A DNA stretch of 64,000 bases, taken from assembly GCF_003931565.1 (NCBI RefSeq), contig NZ_RRYI01000003.1:248001-312000 (forward strand), written 5' to 3'. The stretch comes from Caulobacter sp. 602-1 (GTDB lineage Bacteria > Pseudomonadota > Alphaproteobacteria > Caulobacterales > Caulobacteraceae). Positions 41,186 to 50,200 of this stretch are shown one piece after another. Each line of letters starts with the position of its first letter. Within the stretch, counting starts at the first letter, position 1. The notes beneath the pieces were generated by a model. It was not told the DNA's origin. It did no database searches and worked only from the letters and a program-made list of their open reading frames with translations. A program made the position numbers and the translations under genes.

Positions 41186-42496
41186 CTAGGCGGCGTCGCG
41201 CAGCAGGACCGGCGCGGGGGCCGGAACCGGCGCGACCGTAGTCTCATCGACGGCCTTGCGCGGCGGACGCATGAACAGCGCGGCCACGAAGATCACGCCG
41301 ATCACGGCGGCGAACACTTGGAAGGTCGGCGCGAAGCCGCCCAGTCGGTCTCGCATGAAGCCTCCGATAACGGGGCCAAGGGCCGACACCGCGCCGACCA
41401 GGCAGACCATCGAGAAGAGCTCCAGATTGTTCCTACGACCATAATAGTTCAGCAGAAGGATGCTGACGGCCAGCACGGTCATGCCGAAACCGACGCCGAC
41501 GCCAAGGGCGAAGACCACCATCATCGGCCAAGTCGTGGCCCCGGCCAAGGCCAGCAGGCCGACGGCCATCATCCCCTGCGCGCCCGCCAGCAGCCAGCGC
41601 GGATCGACGCGATCTCCCAGCAGGCCGCCGCTCATGCGGGCGGCCACCTGCATCAGGGATTCCAGGCTCAGCGCCGCCACGGCGACGGTGGAGGCCACGC
41701 CGAGTTCGCCGAAGTGGCTGGGGGCCAGGCTGACGGCGGTGACCCCGCCCAGCAGGTGGGCGAAATAGGCCGCCAGGATCACGTAGAACTGCGGGGTGCG
41801 GATGGCTTCCTTCACCGTCCAGTCGACGGTGGTGCGATAGACGCGGGCGTTGGCGGGCTGGGCGGCGGCCTCCTCGGCCACGGCCTTGTCGGTCTCGACC
41901 GCCGCGCTCTCCAGCCAGGCCTTGCCGCCCACCAGGGCCGCGGCCAGGACTCCGACGACCGCCGAGGCGATGGCCTGCCAGGCCCAGTAAGGCCGCCAGG
42001 CGCCGCCGGCGATCTCCATGCCGGCCAGGGCCATCCAGGGTCCGACCACGCCCCCCAGCGAACCGATCGTGAAGTAGATCCCGAACGGCAGGGCGCGTTT
42101 CTTGAACAGCATCGACAGCAGGTGCGTGCCGGGAATCAGCGCCATCATCTGGTAGCCGACGCCCAGCAGCGCCGTACCGGTTAGATAAACCGGCAGGCCG
42201 TGGGCCATCGTCAGGCAGAGGAAGCCGGCGATCATCACGGCCGAGCCGGCGATGATCGTGGCCCGCACGCCGATCTTGCGGATCAGCAGGGCCGGCAGCC
42301 AGGACGAGCCGCCGCAGAAGGCGCCGAGCAAGGTGAAGCCCAGGAAGGCCGAGGCGAAGCTCCAGTGCTGCTCCTTGATCATGGCGGGCAACACCACGCC
42401 CAACGACGAGAACGTCGAGGCGGTGATCAGGAACAGCAGAAGGGAAAGAGCGCCCAGGAGGGTCCAGGAGCGCCATTGGATCGTCGACATCGCCAT
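41186..42496 (-). CDS. MFS transporter of the catabolic island
   Basis: A 436-aa major-facilitator protein with 12 helices and a long central cytoplasmic loop (about 190-225, with charged and Ala-rich residues). It resembles the organic-anion or oxalate/formate-type MFS group: SSLGVVLPAMIKEQHWSFAS near the N-terminus and GRRNNLELFSMVCLVGAVSAL late. It probably imports the catabolic substrate across the inner membrane. Two ATGs are possible, 42496 (GGAGG at 4-nt spacing) and 42490 (10-nt spacing); the difference is two residues. It follows the TonB receptor by 55 nt. Confidence 0.9.
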   Translation of the reverse strand: MAMSTIQWRSWTLLGALSLLLFLITASTFSSLGVVLPAMIKEQHWSFASAFLGFTLLGAFCGGSSWLPALLIRKIGVRATIIAGSAVMIAGFLCLTMAHGLPVYLTGTALLGVGYQMMALIPGTHLLSMLFKKRALPFGIYFTIGSLGGVVGPWMALAGMEIAGGAWRPYWAWQAIASAVVGVLAAALVGGKAWLESAAVETDKAVAEEAAAQPANARVYRTTVDWTVKEAIRTPQFYVILAAYFAHLLGGVTAVSLAPSHFGELGVASTVAVAALSLESLMQVAARMSGGLLGDRVDPRWLLAGAQGMMAVGLLALAGATTWPMMVVFALGVGVGFGMTVLAVSILLLNYYGRRNNLELFSMVCLVGAVSALGPVIGGFMRDRLGGFAPTFQVFAAVIGVIFVAALFMRPPRKAVDETTVAPVPAPAPVLLRDAA

Positions 42497-42551
42497 CGAG
42501 CCTCCGTGCAAGCTCGCGGCGCGTCCCTCGCGAGACGCGCCGCGCGGGGAA

Positions 42552-44966
42552 CTAGAATTTCCGGGACAGGGTCACGCGCCACTCGCGGCCCTTGCTGGGC
42601 AGCGCGCCAAGGTTGGCGTAGCTGTCCGCGTCGGGCGTGAAGTAGAGCTTGTCGAACAGGTTATCGACATTGAGCGTGGCCGTGTACGGACCGTATTCGT
42701 AATAGACGCTGCCGCTGGCCAGCCAGTAGGCGGGATAGGTCACGGCGTTCTGGACGGTGCCCGCGGTCTTGGTCACGTGGGTGACGCCCAGCGTGCCGCC
42801 CACCTTGCCCCAGTCGTGGTCGTCGCTGGTGTAGGCGCCATAGAGGCTGACCACCGACTTCGGGATCAGGGTGTAGTCATAGTCGCCCGAGCGGCCCGGC
42901 AGGCTGCTGAACGCCCAGACCACATAGGTGCCGCCATAGGCCTGGGCGCCCGGCACGCCGGCGGTGTAGGCCGGGATGTACTGGAACGAGTTGTCGGGCC
43001 CCTTGACGGTCGTGTGCTGGGTGTTTCCCGAGAAGGTGAAGCTGAAGTTCTCGCTGGCCAGCCAGCGCACTTCCAGCTCCACGCCCTTGGCGCGCGTGCC
43101 GGTCGGGGTGCCGGTGATGCCGGTCAGCTGGGTGCGGTTCTGGCGATACCCCGCCAGCGAGCCGACCAGCGTGCCTTTCAGCCACTGGAACTTGAAACCG
43201 GCTTCAGCCAGGTCGCTGTTGGACAGCCAGGCGTCGCTGGGATCGGCCACCAGGCCCGGCGCGATATCGCCCGCCTGGCTCATCTCCAGGGCCGAGGCCT
43301 TGGCGTAGGTGATATAGGGCATGACGCCGCCCGGAGCCTTGTAGGTCGCGCTAGCGCTGTAGGTGAACTTGCCCTTGCTAGCCTTCTGCTGGCCGGCGAT
43401 CTGGTAGCTGAGATAGCCCGTGTCGTTCGACTTGACGTCGTAGTCGTCGTAACGGCCGCCCAGCATCAGGTTCAGCTTCTCGCCGACCATGATGTCGGTC
43501 ATCGCGAAGACGCCCGCCTGCTGCCACTCGCTCTTGTTGTCGTTCTCCCAAAGCAGGCCCTGCACCCCGGCGCCGGTCTCGGTCGAGAACGGGCTGTCGA
43601 TGATGTCGGTGGGCGTCGCGCCGAAGCTGATGTCGCGACGGTCGAGAGCGATCAGGCCGCTGTTGTAGCTCTCCCGGCGGCGGCCCTCGAAGCTGCGATA
43701 GGAGGCGCCGACGAACGACTTGGAGGTGACGATCCCGGTATCGTAGGCGAAGTTGTAGGTCGCGCGCGCTTCCCACACCTTGCTGTCGAACCACGCCGGA
43801 TAGCCGTAGCTGACGAAGCGCTTGTTCTCCTGGTCGTCGTAGAACAGCTGCAGCTTCAGAGCGCTGTCTGGCGTCAGCTCCTTGGCCAGGTCGAAATAGA
43901 AGGTGTTGGTGTTGGTCTTCGAAAAGTCCGCCCCGCTGATATAGACCGTGCGCGGATCCAGCTTGGTCGTGCCGACGCCGGTGTCCAGGGTGTGCAGATC
44001 GTTGGTCGACGGGAAGCCGTAATAGGCCAGGTACATGGCGCTGGAGTACGGGTAGAACCCGATCTCGTTCGGCGTCAGACGGCCGTTGCCGTCCGTGTCC
44101 CTCAGCGTCGTGTCGCGGCCGGTGATGTAGGTCTGGTTGTCGATCAGGTTCTGGGTCAGGCGGTTCCAGCCGGGCGTCTGAACGTCGCCGTCGGAGTGGT
44201 AGAGCATGCCGCCAAAGGCCGTCGTCCAGCCGTTGCCCAGGTCGAAGTCGGCCGAGACCTCGCCGGTCTGCCGGCGCGGATAGATCCCCTTGTAATAGCT
44301 GTGGGAGTCCTCGACCTCGCCATAGAAGTAGACTCCGCCGGTGACCGCGCCGAAATTGGCCGGCAAGCCCAGCTGGGCGGTCGCGTTCTTCTTGTTGTAC
44401 GAGCCATAGGTCAGGGTGACCTCGCCGGTCGGCTCGGTCAGATAGCCGCCCTCGTTGCGGCCCGACTTCGGAATGAAGTTGAGCATCCCGCCCACCTTAC
44501 CCGAGCCGTAGATCGGCGTCGGCGGGCCGCGCACGATCTGGATCTGGTCGGCCGCGCCGATCGGGGTCGAGTAGGTCCCGCGGTTCTCGATGCGCTTGAA
44601 GCCGCGGAAATAGTTCTCGGCCAGGGTGCCGCGAATGTTCAGCGCGCCAGGCACGCCGTAGAAGCTGGCCGTGTAGGTGCCGGGCGAGACGGCGGTCAGG
44701 CCGTCGATCGTCTCGATGCCATAGCGCTGCAGCGTCACGTCGCTGACGAAGCTGGCCGAGCGTGGCGTTTCCAGCAACGGCTTGTCGATGCCGAAGACGG
44801 TGTTGTTGGGCTGCTTCTCGAGCAACCCGGCCTTGTCACGCGCCTTGACGATCACCTCGTCGACGGTGTCGGACGGCGTGGTGGTTTCGTCAGCGAAAGC
44901 AGCCTGCGTCTGCGCCAGCAGGACTAGGGCGGAACAACCCGCCATCAGTAGCCGATAGGTCGACAT
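42552..44966 (-). CDS. TonB-dependent receptor, siderophore-type (catabolic island)
   Basis: An 804-aa receptor with signal peptide (MSTYRLLMAGCSALVLLAQT, cleaved near AFA-D), then TonB box region DTVDEVIVKARDKAG. The plug has LETPRSASFVSDVTLQRYGI and IQIVRGPPTPIYGSGKVGGM, typical of the siderophore-receptor subclass, and the barrel ends WRVTLSRKF. ATG at 44966 has GAGGA close upstream; a start 30 nt earlier is less likely. Given that the following genes are an MFS transporter and ring-attacking enzymes, it may carry the growth substrate rather than an iron complex. First gene of an eight-gene minus-strand unit. Confidence 0.92.
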   Translation of the reverse strand: MSTYRLLMAGCSALVLLAQTQAAFADETTTPSDTVDEVIVKARDKAGLLEKQPNNTVFGIDKPLLETPRSASFVSDVTLQRYGIETIDGLTAVSPGTYTASFYGVPGALNIRGTLAENYFRGFKRIENRGTYSTPIGAADQIQIVRGPPTPIYGSGKVGGMLNFIPKSGRNEGGYLTEPTGEVTLTYGSYNKKNATAQLGLPANFGAVTGGVYFYGEVEDSHSYYKGIYPRRQTGEVSADFDLGNGWTTAFGGMLYHSDGDVQTPGWNRLTQNLIDNQTYITGRDTTLRDTDGNGRLTPNEIGFYPYSSAMYLAYYGFPSTNDLHTLDTGVGTTKLDPRTVYISGADFSKTNTNTFYFDLAKELTPDSALKLQLFYDDQENKRFVSYGYPAWFDSKVWEARATYNFAYDTGIVTSKSFVGASYRSFEGRRRESYNSGLIALDRRDISFGATPTDIIDSPFSTETGAGVQGLLWENDNKSEWQQAGVFAMTDIMVGEKLNLMLGGRYDDYDVKSNDTGYLSYQIAGQQKASKGKFTYSASATYKAPGGVMPYITYAKASALEMSQAGDIAPGLVADPSDAWLSNSDLAEAGFKFQWLKGTLVGSLAGYRQNRTQLTGITGTPTGTRAKGVELEVRWLASENFSFTFSGNTQHTTVKGPDNSFQYIPAYTAGVPGAQAYGGTYVVWAFSSLPGRSGDYDYTLIPKSVVSLYGAYTSDDHDWGKVGGTLGVTHVTKTAGTVQNAVTYPAYWLASGSVYYEYGPYTATLNVDNLFDKLYFTPDADSYANLGALPSKGREWRVTLSRKF

Positions 44967-45238
44967 GCGGTCCTCATTCGAGGCCGTCGCGCCCACCGCC
45001 TGCGGCGGTTATCCCCAGGTCGACGCCTCGGAACGATCATCCGCCGGTCCTGGCCGTCATCGAGGTCTGGCGCGTGACATTTCACTGAAAATGTCGCGCT
45101 CGCATGGATGTTGAGCCATCCGCGCGATTAAAGACCGCTCGCTGACCGGGAAACTTGCTTGAAGGCGAACCACACGGGCCCTAAAGCGTCCACCCGTTGA
45201 TGTGGCCAGCCGCCCCGGCGCGCACCTGGCCCCTTCGG
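44967..45238 (-). other. Gap upstream of the siderophore-type receptor
   Basis: A 272-nt stretch between the DUF4118 stop and the receptor start. It must hold the promoter of the eight-gene catabolic unit. The one clear structure is the dyad at 45072-45099. No ORF with family similarity and no U-tract terminator are seen. Confidence 0.4.
45072..45099. promoter_or_regulatory. Imperfect 11-bp dyad, candidate operator of the receptor operon
   Basis: GCGTGACATTT (45072-45082) and AAATGTCGCGC (45089-45099) are complementary at 10 of 11 positions around a 6-nt centre. It lies about 106-133 nt upstream of the receptor start in an AT-richer patch. It could be an operator for a regulator of the catabolic unit or, less likely, a terminator for the DUF4118 gene. 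Confidence 0.4.
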
Positions 45239-46069
45239 CTAAGCCTTGGACTGGACCACGCCCGCCAGCAAATAGGCGCCGACCAGTTCGACGTAGCGCT
45301 CGGCCGCCGCGCGCGCCTGTTCGCGGGGGCGGTCTTCGACGCCCAGCACCGCGGCCTGCCCTCCCGACGTCTTGACGGGCCAGAAGTCGAACCGCGCCGC
45401 GTCGAACGGGAAGGACTGCGCGCGGGTCGGCAGACCATTTTGCAGAGCCCAGCGCGCCGCCTCCTCATCGGCCTTGGAGAGCTTGGCCGCGTCCGTGCTG
45501 GCCCGGGCGCCGAGATCGCCGTCGCGCGCGATCGCGACGATCGCCGGCGCCTCGAAAATGCGGCTCAGGGTTTCGGCGGCCGCGATCGTGATCGCCGAGC
45601 TAGGCGCGCCCTCCACCACCTTGTGCGCCAGGCTCCTCAACGCCTCTGCGCGGCGCGCCTCGCGTTCGGCGTCGAGTCCGCGACGGCGCGAGCGCGCGGC
45701 AAGGCCGCTGGTCAAGACGGCGACGAGACCCAGAAGGGCTATCGCCCAGAGATCCGTCGGCGAGGCGACCGCCAAGGAATAGCGCGGAGTGACGAAGAAC
45801 AGGTCGAACGCCGCGACCGAGGCGATGACCGAGAGCAATGCCGCGCCCAGATCATAGGCGATCGCGATCACCAGCACGGGAATGACGAAGACCAGCGCCA
45901 GGTTCGGCGCGGCGATGATGTGTTCGGCGAGGAAGGCGAAGATCGAAGCCAGCCCCACGGCGAGCAGCGCCACGACATAGCCCAGGAGCGAACCTGGCCG
46001 GGCGGGGAGCGCCGGCGCTGGCGGCGATGGGGACAGCGGCGTTTGAAGATCCATCGACTTGCTGAGCAT
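45239..46069 (-). CDS. DUF4118/GAF protein, kinase-less KdpD-like sensor
   Basis: A 276-aa protein with the four-helix DUF4118 membrane domain (about 25-125: LLGYVVALLAVGLASIFAFL, LALVFVIPVLVIAIAYDLGA, FDLFFVTPRYSLAVASPTDL) followed by a GAF-like domain (about 145-270). This is the same order as the centre of KdpD (AFLVYNYFFLAPRYSFQIG in KdpD), but the N-terminal KdpD and C-terminal histidine kinase domains are missing. It therefore cannot phosphorylate KdpE. It may sense potassium or turgor and modulate the Kdp kinase. ATG at 46069 has AGGA 8 nt upstream. It has its own leader (149 nt) after kdpE, with a motif shared with the kdp operon. Confidence 0.82.
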   Translation of the reverse strand: MLSKSMDLQTPLSPSPPAPALPARPGSLLGYVVALLAVGLASIFAFLAEHIIAAPNLALVFVIPVLVIAIAYDLGAALLSVIASVAAFDLFFVTPRYSLAVASPTDLWAIALLGLVAVLTSGLAARSRRRGLDAEREARRAEALRSLAHKVVEGAPSSAITIAAAETLSRIFEAPAIVAIARDGDLGARASTDAAKLSKADEEAARWALQNGLPTRAQSFPFDAARFDFWPVKTSGGQAAVLGVEDRPREQARAAAERYVELVGAYLLAGVVQSKA

Positions 46070-46114
46070 CGGAAGCGTCCTGAAGGCCAACAAAACAAGA
46101 GCCTACGGCCGTTG

Positions 46115-46124
46115 CGCATAAAGG
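46115..46124 (-). promoter_or_regulatory. CGCATAAAGG element upstream of the DUF4118 gene
   Basis: CGCATAAAGG, written on the plus strand, lies 46 nt upstream of the DUF4118 ATG. The identical decamer in the same orientation relative to its gene is at 55124-55133 upstream of the kdp operon. Candidate KdpE-binding half-site; function is inferred from the match. Confidence 0.45.
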
Positions 46125-46218
46125 ATCGATATGGATTTCGGCCCCGCCTCGCGCCAATGGAGCCCTTATGTCGGCCGGGCCTGCTCGCGGGGTCCCAGGC
46201 GGCTGGCCCGCCGGTCGG

Positions 46219-46902
46219 TCACGGGCTGTAGAAGCGGTAGCCCACGCCCGCTTCGGTCAAGATCAGCTTGGGATGGGCCGGGTCCGTTTCGAGCTTCTGA
46301 CGCAGCTGGCCGATAAACACCCGCAGATATTGCGTGTCGTGCACATGCGCGGGTCCCCAGACCGAGACCAGCAGCTCCTTGTGGGTCAGCACCTTGCCGT
46401 GGCCCTGGGCCAGTCTCGACAGCAGGTCGTATTCGCGCGGCGACACCTTGACGATCTCGCCATCCCGCCTGACAAGCCGGCGCTCCAGGTCGATCTCGAC
46501 CCCGCCCGCCCGGATCACGGTCTCACCGCCGGGGAAACGCTGACGTTGGCGCAGCGCCACGCGCAGGCGCGCCAGCAGCTCACCCACGCCGAAGGGCTTT
46601 TCCACATAGTCATTGGCGCCGCGGTCGAGCGAGTCGATCTTCTCGATCTCGCGGTCGCGGGCCGAGAGGATGATGATGGGTCCGTCGTAGAACGCTCTCG
46701 CCTGTTCCAGGACCGCCTTGCCGTCCATGTCAGGCAGGCCAAGGTCGAGCACGACCGCGTCCGGCGACCAGACCGCGATCCCCTTCAGGCCCGAGGCGCC
46801 GTCGTCAGCGCGAAGAGGATCGTAGCCGGCGGCGGTCAGCGCCGGCGCCAGGAAGCGATGGATTTGCGGCTCGTCGTCGACGATCAGAATACGCGGACGC
46901 AT
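46219..46902 (-). CDS. kdpE: KdpE response regulator
   Basis: A 227-aa OmpR-family response regulator. Receiver domain (1-120) has acidic pocket Asp9/Asp10, phospho-acceptor Asp53 in VLDLGLPDMDG, and Lys in EKPFG. The C-terminal winged helix (about 130-227) has VSPREYDLLSRLAQ and LRVFIGQLRQKLE. It activates kdp transcription when phosphorylated by KdpD under potassium limitation. It starts 4 nt after the kdpD stop and is the last gene of the operon proper. A tandem repeat upstream of the operon (55080-55130) is a candidate binding site. Confidence 0.96.
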   Translation of the reverse strand: MRPRILIVDDEPQIHRFLAPALTAAGYDPLRADDGASGLKGIAVWSPDAVVLDLGLPDMDGKAVLEQARAFYDGPIIILSARDREIEKIDSLDRGANDYVEKPFGVGELLARLRVALRQRQRFPGGETVIRAGGVEIDLERRLVRRDGEIVKVSPREYDLLSRLAQGHGKVLTHKELLVSVWGPAHVHDTQYLRVFIGQLRQKLETDPAHPKLILTEAGVGYRFYSP

Positions 46903-46906
46903 GGTC

Positions 46907-49609
46907 TCACAGCAGATTGTGATGGGTAGGCATGGCCTTGGGCAGGCTGATCAGCATCCGCGTGCCCTTCCCGTCGTGAATGGGACTGGCGGCGGCGATG
47001 CGGCCGCCCATCGCGTCGATGAACCCCTTGGCGATGGAGAGCCCCAGGCCCACCCCCTGGGTGCGATCGGTGGGTTCTTCCAGGCGCTGAAACTTGTCGA
47101 AGACGCGTTCGAGCTCGGCCGGCGGGATGCCCCTGCCCTCGTCCTCGATGCTGATCACGACATTGCCCCGGTCCTCGTAGGCGGCCATCTCGATCGCCGC
47201 CCCTGGCGGGCTGTAGGCGATGGCGTTCTCGAGGATATTGACCACCACCTGCTCGAGCAGGCTGGCGTCCGCCTGGACCAGCGTCAGGTCGGTCGGAAAG
47301 TCCCGGGTCAAGGCGCGACCGCCAAGACGTCGCGAGACCCGTTCGGCGGCGGCCGCCAGGACGTCGCGCACGTCGATCCAGTCGGTCCGCAGGCGCAGGG
47401 CGCCGCCCTCGAGCCGCGTCATGTCGAGAAGGTTGCCGACATAACGATTGAGACGTTCGGCCTCCTCGCCGATGCTGACCAGGAGGTCGTCGCGCGTATC
47501 GGGATCCATCGCCTTGCCGTAGCTCAGCAGGGTCGAGGACGCGCCCAGCACGGTCGAGAGCGGGGTGCGAAGATCGTGGCTTATCGAGCTCAGTAAGGCC
47601 GAGCGGAAACGATCGGCGCGCCGAAGACTTTCTGTCTCGACGGCCTCGGCGGCAAGCTCGGCGCGCTCCAATGCGGTGGCGCCCTGGTCGAGGAGGCCCA
47701 GGACCAGACGCTCCTCGTCGGATCCCGAAGCCATCGCCCCCGCCTCGACACCGGCGACACCGATCCGGCCGCGCGCGCCCTGCATGGGCCAGAAGGTCCA
47801 GGCCGTGTGCGGCAAGGTGCTGGTGCCGGCGCCGGCGGCCTCGCCCTTCTCCCACGCCCAACGCGCCGCGGCCATGGGCGCGGCCTGCAGCGGCTCGAGG
47901 CTCGGCGCCCCGGCGGCGGGTTCCAGTTCGCCGTCGCGCGACAGCAGGACGATGGCGCGCGCGCCGGCGGCGGCGGCGACCTGTTCGGCGAGCGCGCGCG
48001 CCACGGGCTCCCGCGCGGAAGCGCCCGACAGGGTGCGGGCGGCGGCTAGGAGGGTGGAGACGGCGGCGGCGCGGCGTTGCGAGCCTCGCGCCTGATCCCG
48101 CACCCGCCCCGCCAAGCCGCCGGTCGCCAAGGCCACGGCCCAGAACACGAAGAGCGTCAGGAAATCCGTCGGCGCCCCGATCTGGAAGCTGTAGCGCGGC
48201 GCGAGGAAGAAATAGTTGTAGACGAGGAACGCCACCGTCGCCGCCGCCAGGGCCGGCCTGAGGCCATGCAGCACGCCCGCCGCCAGGACGGCGGCCAGGA
48301 AGATCATCCCCAGGTCCACGCGGTCGAAAGCCGTGTCCAATCCCCAGGCCGCGAGCGTGGCGATGGCCACAAAACCCGCGCCGGTCAGATAGGCCTTCCA
48401 GTTGTCCCAGGCGAAAGGCTCCCTCTTGACCGCAGGGACATCCGTCGTATCGCGGACGGCCTCGGTGACGACGTGGATCGCCGCGCCCCTGGCCTCGCGC
48501 AGCAGGGCGGCGGCGAGGGAGCGCCCCAGTCGTTCGCGCCAGTTGCGCTCGACGGTCTTGCCGATGACGATCTGGGTGACGTTGTTGCGCCGCGCGTAGG
48601 CCATCACCGTGGCGACGATGTCATGGCCGTTCAACGCCACCGTGAGCCCGCCAAGCTGCTCGGCGAGCTTGAGCGCCTCGCGCAGGCGCGCGCTCCAGCG
48701 GGCCGGCGGCGGGGCGCGGTCGGTGCGCTCGACGTGGGCCACGGTCCAAGGCGCGTCCATCATCATGTCAGAGAGCCGGCGGCCGGCCCGCACGAGCGTG
48801 TTGGACATCGGGTCGCCGCTGACCAGCACCAGGATCCGCTCGCCCGCCGCCCAGGGCCCCTCGACGCCCTTCTCGCGCATGGCGGCGACCAGCTGGTCGT
48901 CGACGGTCTGGGCGGCGCGGCGCAGGGCCAGTTCGCGCAGGGCGGTGAGGTTCTCGACCTTGAAGAAGTTGTCGGCCGCCAGGCGCGCGGTCTCGGGCAC
49001 ATAGACCTTGCCCGCCGCCATCCGCTCGCGCAGTTCGTCGGGCGTGATGTCCACCAGTTCGATGTCGTCGGCCCGCGACAGGGCGCTGTCGGGCACCGTC
49101 TCGCGCTGCTGCACGCCGGTGATGCGCAGAACGACGTCGACTAGGCTCTCCAGGTGCTGGACGTTCAGGGTGGTCCAGACATCGATCCCCGCGGCCAGCA
49201 GTTCCTCGACATCCTGCCAGCGCTTGGGGTGGCGCGAGCCCGGCGCGTTGGAATGGGCGTATTCGTCGACCAGCAGCACCTTGGGCTTGCGAGCCAGGGC
49301 CGCGTCGATGTCGAACTCCAGATAGGCGCGCCCGCGATGCTCGATCGGCTTGCGCGGCAGGACGTCCATGCCGCGCAACAGGCTCTCGGTTTCGCGTCGT
49401 CCGTGGGTCTCGACGACGCCGATCAGGACGTCGACGCCCTCGGCCTTGCGGCGGCGAGCCGCGCGCAGCATCTCGTAGGTCTTGCCCACGCCCGGGGCCA
49501 TGCCCAGAAACACCTTGAGGCGCCCCCGGCCCGCCTTGTTGGCGGCGGCCAGGAGCGCCTCGGGATCGGGACGCCCAGGTTCGGTGTGGGAGCGATCCTC
49601 GGTCGGCAA
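46907..49609 (-). CDS. kdpD: KdpD sensor histidine kinase
   Basis: A 900-aa full-length KdpD. The N-terminal KdpD domain has Walker A GMAPGVGKT (36-44); next is a universal-stress-protein-like domain (about 245-365). DUF4118 with four membrane helices (about 395-505) is followed by a GAF-like domain. The histidine kinase has H-box SSISHDLRTPLS with His678, N-box NILENAIAYS and G-boxes DEGRGIPP and GVGLGLSIAKG. It senses potassium limitation or osmotic stress at the inner membrane and phosphorylates KdpE. The start is TTG at 49609, directly after the kdpC stop, with AAGGA about 7 nt upstream. Confidence 0.96.
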   Translation of the reverse strand: MPTEDRSHTEPGRPDPEALLAAANKAGRGRLKVFLGMAPGVGKTYEMLRAARRRKAEGVDVLIGVVETHGRRETESLLRGMDVLPRKPIEHRGRAYLEFDIDAALARKPKVLLVDEYAHSNAPGSRHPKRWQDVEELLAAGIDVWTTLNVQHLESLVDVVLRITGVQQRETVPDSALSRADDIELVDITPDELRERMAAGKVYVPETARLAADNFFKVENLTALRELALRRAAQTVDDQLVAAMREKGVEGPWAAGERILVLVSGDPMSNTLVRAGRRLSDMMMDAPWTVAHVERTDRAPPPARWSARLREALKLAEQLGGLTVALNGHDIVATVMAYARRNNVTQIVIGKTVERNWRERLGRSLAAALLREARGAAIHVVTEAVRDTTDVPAVKREPFAWDNWKAYLTGAGFVAIATLAAWGLDTAFDRVDLGMIFLAAVLAAGVLHGLRPALAAATVAFLVYNYFFLAPRYSFQIGAPTDFLTLFVFWAVALATGGLAGRVRDQARGSQRRAAAVSTLLAAARTLSGASAREPVARALAEQVAAAAGARAIVLLSRDGELEPAAGAPSLEPLQAAPMAAARWAWEKGEAAGAGTSTLPHTAWTFWPMQGARGRIGVAGVEAGAMASGSDEERLVLGLLDQGATALERAELAAEAVETESLRRADRFRSALLSSISHDLRTPLSTVLGASSTLLSYGKAMDPDTRDDLLVSIGEEAERLNRYVGNLLDMTRLEGGALRLRTDWIDVRDVLAAAAERVSRRLGGRALTRDFPTDLTLVQADASLLEQVVVNILENAIAYSPPGAAIEMAAYEDRGNVVISIEDEGRGIPPAELERVFDKFQRLEEPTDRTQGVGLGLSIAKGFIDAMGGRIAAASPIHDGKGTRMLISLPKAMPTHHNLL

Positions 49610-50188
49610 CTAACCGTCCTTCGGGAAACGCGCGTCGAGCGCCCGGTTGACGGCCAGGACGTTCACCGCCGGCTGGCCGATAAAGCCCAGTAGCGGCGCC
49701 TTGGTGTGGGCGTCAATCACGGCCAGGACCTCGCCGACGGGCACGCCGCGGGCCTTGGCGACACGCGGGGCCTGGAACCGGGCGTTGGCCGGCGAGACGT
49801 CCGGATCCAGGCCCGAGGCCGAGGTGGTGACCGCATCGGCCGGGATCGCCACGCCGGGGTTTTCGACCCGCAGCGCCGCGGCGTCGGTCTTCTCGCGCTC
49901 GATCAGCTTGTCGTTCAGCGGGCCCATGTTGGAGCCGCTGGACGCCGAGGCGTCATAGCCGTTGCCGGCCGCGGAGGGACGCGGGTGCAGATATTCGGGC
50001 TTGGCGAAACCCTGGGCGATCAGAGAGGAACCGATCACCGTCCCCTTGGCGTCCTTGACTAGGCTGCCGTTGGCCTGGGCCGGGAACGCCGCCTGGGCCA
50101 CCCCGGTCACGGCCAGGGGGTAGGCCAGGCCCAGCAGTCCCATGAACAGGACGCTGGAGACGATGGCCGGACGAAGATGCGAGAGCAT
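49610..50188 (-). CDS. kdpC: Potassium-transporting ATPase subunit KdpC
   Basis: A 192-aa KdpC with one N-terminal membrane helix (IVSSVLFMGLLGLAYPLAVTG) and a periplasmic domain containing GNGYDASASSGSNMGPLN, SGLDPDVSPANARFQAPRVA and FIGQPAVNVLAVNRALD. It stabilises the KdpFABC complex and raises its affinity for substrate. GGAGA lies about 8 nt before the ATG. It is separated from kdpB by a small ORF and a porin gene, a break in the usual kdpABC order. Confidence 0.96.
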   Translation of the reverse strand: MLSHLRPAIVSSVLFMGLLGLAYPLAVTGVAQAAFPAQANGSLVKDAKGTVIGSSLIAQGFAKPEYLHPRPSAAGNGYDASASSGSNMGPLNDKLIEREKTDAAALRVENPGVAIPADAVTTSASGLDPDVSPANARFQAPRVAKARGVPVGEVLAVIDAHTKAPLLGFIGQPAVNVLAVNRALDARFPKDG

Positions 50189-50200
50189 GGTGGCGTCTCC

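Noticed and set aside
42252..44927. 891-codon plus-strand open frame
   Set aside because: Antisense shadow of the siderophore-type TonB receptor, which has signal peptide, plug and barrel motifs on the other strand.
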